Source: Pseudomonadota bacterium (GTDB lineage Bacteria > Pseudomonadota > Gammaproteobacteria > Burkholderiales > Burkholderiaceae_E). From it: 36,488 nt of DNA. The stretch is from NCBI GenBank assembly GCA_023389055.1, contig JAEWFA010000014.1:1-36488 (forward strand), read 5' to 3'. The number at the start of each line of letters is the position of its first letter. The stretch's first letter is position 1. The notes under the pieces were generated by a model. That model was not told the DNA's origin and did not search any database. It was given only the letters and a program-made list of their open reading frames with translations. Positions 30,434 to 36,488 of the stretch are shown piece by piece. The translations under genes and the position numbers were made by a program.

Positions 30434-33400
30434 ATGCAGCAACCGATGCGGCGCAACCGCTTGCGCCGTGCGCCGCCCGTGGGCACTGCGACGCACCTCG
30501 CATCCGATGCGCCGTTTCGTTCGTTCTGGATGGGCGGCTACGAAGGCGCCGATCACCGTAACGGGTGCGGCCGGGCGCTGGACATGGCGGCATCGAACGC
30601 GCACGTCGATCGGCTCGACGAGGACTACGCAGCAGCCGTCCGGCACGGGATCCGCACGGTTCGCGAGAGCATCGGATGGCGCGTCTGCGAACCGCAGACG
30701 GGCCGCTACGACTGGCACCGACTGCACGCGATCCGCCGCGCCGCCAGGAGAAACGGCGTCCAGGTGCTGTGGACGCTGATGCACTACGGCACGCCCGACG
30801 ACGTCAGTCTGCTCGACGACGCGATGATCGATCGCTTTGCGCGTTTCGCGCGCGCAGCGATCGGCGAGCTCGTGCGCAGCGGCGAGCACGGCGCCTTCGT
30901 CACGCCGATCAACGAGATCGGCTTCCTCGCCTGGGCAGCTTGCCAGTCCAGGCTGCTGCACCCGTATTGCCACGCGACGCCGGATGCGGAAAGCAGCCTC
31001 GCGAGCGGCTACGTCGTCAAGCGCCGGCTCGTACGCGCCGCGCTGCGCGCGATGGGCGCGATCCGCGAGGTCGACCCCGATGCACGCTTCCTGCACATCG
31101 AGCCGCTGATCCACGTCGTGCCTCCCGAGACCGACGACCCGAGCGCACGGGCCGAGCTCGCCGCGCTCGCGCGGGAAATCGCCTCGTACCAGTGGCAGGC
31201 GTGGGACATGCTCTGCGGGCGCGAAGCGCCCGAACTCGGCGGTTCGCCGGATTGCATCGACTGGCTCGGCGCCAACCACTATCACTCGAGCCAGTGGGAG
31301 ATCGTCAGCGAGAAGCGCCTCTCGTGGACCGAGCGTGATTCCCGACGCGCGCCGTTCTCGACGCTGCTCGGCCAGGCCTGGAAGCGCTATCGGCGTCCGC
31401 TGATCGTCGCCGAGACGGGTCACTTCGGCGCCGGGCGGGCGCAGTGGCTCGACGAGGTCGCCGGCGAAGTCGCCCGCGCGCAAGCCGACGGCGTGCCGGT
31501 CGACGGGCTGTGCCTGTATCCGCTGATCAACCGCCATGACTGGGACGACCCGGACCACTGGCACGACAGCGGCCTGTGGGACGTCGTGCGCGAACGTCGG
31601 CCCTTCGGCGATCGGGCCGAGGGATCGCGGCTCCCGAACCTCGAATGCGCCGACCGGCTGCGAAGCTGGCAGGCGCTGCTGCCCCGAAAACAATCGACGG
31701 AAAGCAACATGCCTCACCTGATCGTCTTTTCGCATCTGCGCTGGGACTTCGTGCGTCAGCGACCCCAGCACCTGATGTCGCGACTCGCGCGGCGCTACCC
31801 GGTGGTGTTCGTCGAGGAACCCGTACGCACCGACGGCGAGCCGCAGCTGGAAGCGCTCGACGGCGGACCCGGCGTGCGGGTATTGCGCCCTCGCACGCCG
31901 GTTGCGGCAGCCGGCTTCCACGACGACCAGCTGCCGGTGCTGAAGTCGCTGCTCGCGGGATACTTGGGCGAGCACGGCATCGACGACTACCTCGCCTGGT
32001 GCTTCACGCCGATGGCACTGCCGTTGCTCGGTTCGATGCGCCCGCGCGCGCTCGTCTACGACTGCATGGACGAGCTCGCGGCCTTCGCCGGCGCGCCGCG
32101 CCAGCTAGGCCAGCGCGAGGCGGCGCTGCTGAAGGCGGCCGACCTGGTCTTCACCGGCGGGCCCTCGCTGCATGAGGCCAAGTGCGTGCACCGCAGCGAC
32201 GTCCACTGCCTGCCCAGCGCAGTAGAGGCGATGCACTTCGCACCGACTCCGGAAGCCTTCGACTCGGAAGAGGCGCGCGACGCCTCGGAGCTGCAGCGCG
32301 ATATTCCGCATCCGCGGCTCGGCTTCTTCGGCGTCATCGACGAACGCCTCGACCGCGATCTCGTTGCCCATCTCGCCGACGCGCACCGCGAATGGCAGAT
32401 CGTGATGATCGGCCCGGTCGCGAAGATCGACCCCGGCTCGCTGCCGCAGCGACCGAACCTGCACTGGCTCGGCATGCAGTCGTACGCGCGGCTGCCGTTC
32501 CTGCTCGCCGACTGGGATCTGTGCCTGCTGCCCTTCGCGGCGAACGACGCAACGCGCTTCATCAGCCCGACGAAGACGCTCGAATACATGGCCGCGGGCA
32601 AGCCGATCGTCAGCACCGCCGTGAAGGACGTCGCGGCGCTGTACGGCGATGTCGTCGCACTCGCGAAAGACGCCGACGGGTTCGTGCTCGCCTGCGAGCG
32701 CCTGCTTGCCGAGACGGCCGAGTCGCAACGGGAACGGCAGCAGCGGATGGCGAATCACGTTGCCCGATCCTCGTGGGACCGCTGCGTCGAACGGATAGAC
32801 GGACTGCTGCAACGTCACCTGGCGAAAGGGACCACGCCCGTGGCGCTGCGCGAGCTGGCCGGCCTGGGCGATCGAGCTGGCGCAGTCGACGCCGAGTCGC
32901 TCGCCACCACGCCCCGCGCGCCGGCAAGACGAGCGCCGCGCGACGTACGCCACCTCGTCATCGGCGCCGGCCCGACCGGCCTGTCGGCGGCCTACCACCT
33001 CGGCCTGGCCGGCGAAACCGACGTGCTGCTGGTCGAACGCGGCAAGCGGGTGGGCGGCTGGTGCCGCTCGATCGAGGACGGCGGCTTCGTCTTCGACTAT
33101 GCCGGCCACATCATGTTCTCGAACGACCCGTACGTGCTCGAGCTCTACGACCTGCTGCTCGGCGAGAACCTGCACTGGCAGAACCGCGAAGCGTGGATCT
33201 GGAGCAAGGGCGTTCACACGCGTTATCCGTTCCAGGGATCGCTGCACGGGCTGCCGCCGCAGGTCCTCGAGGAGTGCCTGGTCGGAGCGATCGAGGCGCG
33301 CTTCGGCCCGATCGACGCCGATGCGTCGAAACACGACGCGCAGCCGCCGACGAACTTCCTCGAGTTCATCCACCGCGTCTGGGGAGCCGGCATCGCGAGG

Positions 33401-34303
33401 CACTTCGCCGTTCCGTACAACGAGAAGCTGTGGGCGGTTCCACTCGAGGAGATCGAAACCTCATGGCTCGGCGGACGCGTTCCGCTGCCCGACCTCGCGC
33501 AGATGATCCGCGGCGCGCTCGTTCCGACGCCCGCGCCGATGGGTCCGAATGCGCGCTTCGGCTATCCGCTGCGCGGCGGTTTCCAGGCACTGATGGACGC
33601 CTTCGTTCCACGGCTGCGCTGCGAGCTCTCGCTCGAGACGAACGTGCTGCACGTGTCGCCGCGCTCGCGCACCGTACGCCTGGACGACGGCCGCTCGGTA
33701 GGCTTCGAGTCGCTGGTCAGCACGATGCCGCTGCCGCAGCTCGTCGCCGCCTGCGGCGACGAGGCGCCCGAAGCGGTGCGCGCGGCGGCGGCGGGGTTGC
33801 GCCACGTGTCGGTGCGCTGCGTGAACCTGGGCATCGGGCGCGAGAAGCTGTCCGACAAGCACTGGATCTACTATCCCGAGGACACCGTCTTCCACCGCAT
33901 CTTCCTGCAGGGCAACGCAAGCCCGCACAACAGCCCGCCCGGCGGCTTCGGCCTGATCTGCGAGATCTCGTACAGCGAACACAAGCCGCTGCCCTGCGAC
34001 GGCGCGGCGCTCGTCGAACGCGTCGTCGACGACTGTCGACGCGTCGGCATCGTCGGCGCCGACGACCCGGTGCTGGTCGCGAACCAGGCCGACATGCCCT
34101 ATGCGTACGTCGTCTACGACCACGCCCGCGCAGCAAACGTGGCGACGATCCGCGACTGGTTCGCACAATTCGGCGTGATCCTCGCCGGCCGCTACAGCGA
34201 GTGGGAGTACTACAACTCCGATCACGCATTCATCGCCGGCCGTCGCGCCGGCGAGCAGGCGCTGGCGGCCGACGCGCGCCGGCTGCGCACGGCCTCGGCC
34301 TGA
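30434..34303 (+). CDS. Three-domain fusion: GH1-like hydrolase + GT4-like glycosyltransferase + UDP-galactopyranose-mutase-like flavoprotein
   Basis: A 1289-residue open frame from ATG 30434 (GAGG at 30424-30427). Residues 30-415 resemble GH1/clan A glycosidases: the acid/base Glu161 in VTPINEIGF, nucleophile Glu327 in IVAETGHF, and DWLGANHYHSSQWE. Residues 426-815 form a GT-B glycosyltransferase (MPHLIVFSHLRWDFVRQRPQHL, VYDCMDELAAF, SPTKTLEYMAAGKP). Residues 840-1289 are a UGM-like FAD protein (VIGAGPTGLSAAYHLG, GGWCRSI, YAGHIMFSNDPYV, YNEKLWAVP). No stop separates the parts; a possible internal start with GGAAAG lies at 31709. Each domain is usually a separate gene. The product may build and rearrange a hexose unit, with the hydrolase trimming or transglycosylating it. 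Joint function is inferred. Confidence 0.85.
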   Translation: MQQPMRRNRLRRAPPVGTATHLASDAPFRSFWMGGYEGADHRNGCGRALDMAASNAHVDRLDEDYAAAVRHGIRTVRESIGWRVCEPQTGRYDWHRLHAIRRAARRNGVQVLWTLMHYGTPDDVSLLDDAMIDRFARFARAAIGELVRSGEHGAFVTPINEIGFLAWAACQSRLLHPYCHATPDAESSLASGYVVKRRLVRAALRAMGAIREVDPDARFLHIEPLIHVVPPETDDPSARAELAALAREIASYQWQAWDMLCGREAPELGGSPDCIDWLGANHYHSSQWEIVSEKRLSWTERDSRRAPFSTLLGQAWKRYRRPLIVAETGHFGAGRAQWLDEVAGEVARAQADGVPVDGLCLYPLINRHDWDDPDHWHDSGLWDVVRERRPFGDRAEGSRLPNLECADRLRSWQALLPRKQSTESNMPHLIVFSHLRWDFVRQRPQHLMSRLARRYPVVFVEEPVRTDGEPQLEALDGGPGVRVLRPRTPVAAAGFHDDQLPVLKSLLAGYLGEHGIDDYLAWCFTPMALPLLGSMRPRALVYDCMDELAAFAGAPRQLGQREAALLKAADLVFTGGPSLHEAKCVHRSDVHCLPSAVEAMHFAPTPEAFDSEEARDASELQRDIPHPRLGFFGVIDERLDRDLVAHLADAHREWQIVMIGPVAKIDPGSLPQRPNLHWLGMQSYARLPFLLADWDLCLLPFAANDATRFISPTKTLEYMAAGKPIVSTAVKDVAALYGDVVALAKDADGFVLACERLLAETAESQRERQQRMANHVARSSWDRCVERIDGLLQRHLAKGTTPVALRELAGLGDRAGAVDAESLATTPRAPARRAPRDVRHLVIGAGPTGLSAAYHLGLAGETDVLLVERGKRVGGWCRSIEDGGFVFDYAGHIMFSNDPYVLELYDLLLGENLHWQNREAWIWSKGVHTRYPFQGSLHGLPPQVLEECLVGAIEARFGPIDADASKHDAQPPTNFLEFIHRVWGAGIARHFAVPYNEKLWAVPLEEIETSWLGGRVPLPDLAQMIRGALVPTPAPMGPNARFGYPLRGGFQALMDAFVPRLRCELSLETNVLHVSPRSRTVRLDDGRSVGFESLVSTMPLPQLVAACGDEAPEAVRAAAAGLRHVSVRCVNLGIGREKLSDKHWIYYPEDTVFHRIFLQGNASPHNSPPGGFGLICEISYSEHKPLPCDGAALVERVVDDCRRVGIVGADDPVLVANQADMPYAYVVYDHARAANVATIRDWFAQFGVILAGRYSEWEYYNSDHAFIAGRRAGEQALAADARRLRTASA
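31699..31711 (+). promoter_or_regulatory. Possible internal translation start in the fusion gene
   Basis: GGAAAG (31699-31704) stands 4 nt before an in-frame ATG (31709), exactly where the GT4-like domain begins with its canonical MPHLIVFSHLR. The surrounding 25 bases are visibly A-richer than the coding sequence. They look like a former intergenic region. Both a full fusion and a separate GT-mutase product could be made. Confidence 0.4.
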
Positions 34304-34317
34304 GAGAAACCGACGCG

Positions 34318-35169
34318 ATGATCATCGACGCGCACCTGCACTGCACCGGACGCGAACGCGCCGACGACGTGCTGCGCTCGCTCGACGAAGCCGGCATCGA
34401 TCGCGGCGTGCTGCTCGCGCCCTTTCTGGGCGACGGCTACTCGCTCGAGGACTTCGACTCGCTCGAACACGGCAACCGGCATCTCGCCGATCTCGTGCGC
34501 GGGCATCGCGACCGCCTCAGCGGCATGGCCGTCGTCGATCCGCGCGACGAGCGCGCTCCGCAACTGCTGCGCCGCGCCGTCGAATCCTGGGGCCTGGACG
34601 GCGTGAAGATGGTTCCCACCGGCTGGTATCCGTACGACGAACGCGTTCAGCCGACCTTCGCCGCCGCCGCAGAGCTGAAGCTGCCCACGCTCTTTCACAG
34701 CGGGATCTTCATCGACGGACGCTCGGGCCGGTTCTGTCGGCCGGCGTTCTTCGAAGCGCTGCGCGACCACCCCGGCGCACGCGTGACGCTCGCGCACCTC
34801 GGGTGGCCATGGACCGACGAGGCGATCGCGGTCGGCCTGATCGACCGAATCAACGGCGTGCCGCCCGACGACTGTGCGTTCCGCTTCGACATCTCCTTCG
34901 GTCCGCCGCCGCCGTATCGGAGACGGGTGCTCGAACTCGCGCTCGAAGTGCTCGGCGCGGAACTGCTGCAGTTCGGCAGCGACTGCTTCCTGCCGTGCAG
35001 CGGCAGGCAGATCGCCGAGCGGCGCGCCTGGGTCCAGGAGCTGCTCGACGAAATCGGCGTGCAGGACGATGCGCGCGAACGGATCTGGAGCGGCACCGCA
35101 GCCGCCTGGCTGGGCATCGAAGCGCGCGAGGCGTTGCCCCGACCGGCGCTTCGACCGAGGTGCTGCTGA
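34318..35169 (+). CDS. Amidohydrolase-family metal-dependent hydrolase (ACMSD-like, PF04909 type)
   Basis: A 283-residue TIM-barrel hydrolase, 14 bp after the fusion gene. Metal ligands are His6 and His8 (DAHLHC), His127 (LFHSGIF), His160 (VTLAHLGWPW) and Asp220 (QFGSDCFLP), the full set for this subfamily. Members decarboxylate or hydrolyse carboxylated or lactone compounds. In glycan clusters their role is unclear. It ends with TGATG overlap into the next glycosyltransferase, so it belongs to the same operon. Confidence 0.85.
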   Translation: MIIDAHLHCTGRERADDVLRSLDEAGIDRGVLLAPFLGDGYSLEDFDSLEHGNRHLADLVRGHRDRLSGMAVVDPRDERAPQLLRRAVESWGLDGVKMVPTGWYPYDERVQPTFAAAAELKLPTLFHSGIFIDGRSGRFCRPAFFEALRDHPGARVTLAHLGWPWTDEAIAVGLIDRINGVPPDDCAFRFDISFGPPPPYRRRVLELALEVLGAELLQFGSDCFLPCSGRQIAERRAWVQELLDEIGVQDDARERIWSGTAAAWLGIEAREALPRPALRPRCC

Positions 35170-36320
35170 TGGCCGACAAGCGCATCCACGTGCTGCAGGT
35201 GCTCGGCAATGCGATCGTCGGCGGCATGGAGACCTGGGTCCTGCGGCTGCTCGAACGCCTGCCGCAGGAACGCTTCATGGTCACCGCGCTCTGCCCGTTC
35301 GAGAGCTCGATCACCGAGCGCCTGCGCGCGCTCGACATCGACACGCTGGTCGTGTCGATGCCGCCCGACGACCCTTCGTGGGCAGCGCTGCAGGAGACCT
35401 GCGCGCTCGTGCAGGCCGGCGGCGTGGACGTGCTGCACGCGCACCTGCCGAACGCGCACATGCTCGCGGCACTGGCCGCGCGCCTCACCGGCAAGCCGAT
35501 CGTCACGACGATCCACGGCCTGCGGATGACCCCGCACGATCTCGAAGTGCATCGCTGCACCGGCTCGCACGTGCATACCGTGTGCCGCCAGACGTACTAC
35601 CAGGCGCTCGGCGTCGGCGTCGACGCCGACCGCATCTGCTGCATCCCGAACGGCGTCGACACGAAGCTGTTCCGGCCGCCCGCCGAGCGGCCTCGTGCGT
35701 TGCGCGGGACGATCGGCATCGGCGATTCGGCACCCCTCGTCGGCTTCGTCGGCCGGCTCTCGCCGGAAAAAGGCCCGGACCTCTTCGTGCGCGTCGCCGA
35801 ACTCGCGCGCCGCGCGGTGCCCGATGCGCATTTCGTGCTGATCGGCGACGGTCCGATGCGCGACGAGCTGATCGTGCGCATCGACGAAGAGAACCTGCGC
35901 TCGCGGGTGCACCTCGCCGGCCTGCGCGACGACCTGCCGCAGGTGTACGGCGAGCTCGACCTGCTCGTCTCGACCTCGCGCTCGGAGGCGATGCCGCTGG
36001 CGCTGATGGAAGCGATGGCCTGCGGGGTGCCGATCGTCGCGACGCGGGTGGGCGGCGTGCCCGATCTCGTCGTGCACGAGTCCACCGGCTTCCTCGCCGG
36101 CTACTGCGACTGTCGAACCGCGGCCGACGCGATCGTCGAACTGCTCGTATCGCCGCAAGAGCGCGAGCGCATGTCGCAAGCCGCGCGCGCGCTCGCGCTG
36201 CAGCGCTTCGATCTCGACGACAGCGTCGCGCAGGTGTCGCAGTTGCTTGCGCGCCTGGCGGTGCCGCGCCGGGCGCCGCGCCCGGTCAGCGCCGTGGGCG
36301 CCGACGCGACCACGAACTGA
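35169..36320 (+). CDS. Glycosyltransferase family 4 protein
   Basis: A 383-residue GT-B enzyme. ATG 35169 overlaps the amidohydrolase stop (TGATG). The N-terminal acceptor domain opens with RIHVLQVLGNAIVGGMETWV, a typical GG-[ML]-E loop. The C-terminal donor domain has VGFVGRLSPEKGPDLF, the E-x7-E motif in SRSEAMPLALMEAMACG and VATRVGGVPDLV. These are retaining transferases acting on nucleotide sugars at the cytoplasmic membrane. It is the second or third transferase of the cluster, after GT2 and the GT part of the fusion. Confidence 0.92.
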   Translation: MADKRIHVLQVLGNAIVGGMETWVLRLLERLPQERFMVTALCPFESSITERLRALDIDTLVVSMPPDDPSWAALQETCALVQAGGVDVLHAHLPNAHMLAALAARLTGKPIVTTIHGLRMTPHDLEVHRCTGSHVHTVCRQTYYQALGVGVDADRICCIPNGVDTKLFRPPAERPRALRGTIGIGDSAPLVGFVGRLSPEKGPDLFVRVAELARRAVPDAHFVLIGDGPMRDELIVRIDEENLRSRVHLAGLRDDLPQVYGELDLLVSTSRSEAMPLALMEAMACGVPIVATRVGGVPDLVVHESTGFLAGYCDCRTAADAIVELLVSPQERERMSQAARALALQRFDLDDSVAQVSQLLARLAVPRRAPRPVSAVGADATTN

Positions 36321-36332
36321 ACGGAGTCCAAC

Positions 36333-36488
36333 GTGCCCAGGAACGCCCTGCCCCCGCTCGCACCGACCCTCGCCGCCGCGTTCACCGCCTTCGGAGCCGC
36401 GTTCGCCGCAACCCGGCTGTGGGGCCGGCGGCCGGCCGAGCCGTTGCCGCTGGGCAGCGTCGCGCGCGCAGCGACCGCCGCGCTCGAC
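36333..36488 (+). CDS. Start of an unidentified protein (3' end off window)
   Basis: GTG 36333 follows ACGGAG (36321-36326) at a normal distance and opens a frame that stays open to the window end. The 52 visible residues hold a hydrophobic segment rich in Ala, Leu and Phe (LAPTLAAAFTAFGAAFAA) followed by basic residues. This could be a membrane anchor or signal. The family cannot be told from this fragment. Spacing of 12 bp from the GT4 gene puts it in the same operon. Confidence 0.5.
   Translation, partial: MPRNALPPLAPTLAAAFTAFGAAFAATRLWGRRPAEPLPLGSVARAATAALD

Overview
The window is a very GC-rich chromosomal segment from a Gram-negative, aerobic proteobacterium. A complete System I cytochrome c maturation cluster, sigma-54-type promoters, LysR and NtrC-type regulators, an outer-membrane beta-barrel protein and a PobA-type hydroxylase make a betaproteobacterium (Burkholderiales-like) the best guess. 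I saw no tRNA, rRNA, CRISPR array or insertion sequence. Genes are packed, often with 4-bp ATGA/GTGA overlaps, and no gene-free stretch reaches 300 bp.

Region 1 (1-5310) looks like a variant functional-amyloid (Fap-like) locus. On the + strand are the 3' end of a Gly-rich protein with a Gln/Asn-rich amyloid-like tail, a small secreted protein, a secreted C39-type cysteine peptidase (C68/H152/D167) and a second secreted protein. On the - strand are an NtrC-type regulator and a coiled-coil plus beta-barrel outer-membrane protein resembling FapF. The two secreted proteins either side of the peptidase share the motif L-A-x-x-R-G-G-[VL]-D-L, which matches the double-glycine leaders cut by C39 peptidases. 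This is my main candidate for an undescribed processing system. A long inverted repeat separates the two convergent arms.

Region 2 (5534-10248) holds an EF-G-2-like translational GTPase with degenerate GTPase motifs, an aldehyde dehydrogenase and an ArgE-type M20 deacetylase. Region 3 (10327-17633) is a full ccm operon in the order ccmI-A-B-C-D-E-F-G-H, with ccmI unusually first.

Region 4 (17691-26405) is an accessory aromatic-catabolism module. A LysR regulator and a quinone oxidoreductase run leftward. Rightward run a cupin-PDR reductase fusion, an orphan TRAP solute-binding protein, an isochorismatase-like hydrolase and a 4-hydroxybenzoate 3-monooxygenase. An MFS transporter and a nitronate monooxygenase follow. 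The ring-oxygenase partner of the reductase and the TRAP membrane subunits are absent.

Region 5 (26436-36488, continuing off the window) is a glycan or glycoside biosynthesis cluster: carbamoyltransferase, GT2, UDP-glucuronate decarboxylase-like enzyme, a 1289-residue fusion (GH1-like, GT4-like, UDP-galactopyranose-mutase-like), amidohydrolase, GT4 and a partial gene. Two near-identical sigma-54-type promoters (GGCACG-CCGA-YTGCA) sit ahead of the carbamoyltransferase and the fusion gene, which suggests coordinated RpoN control.
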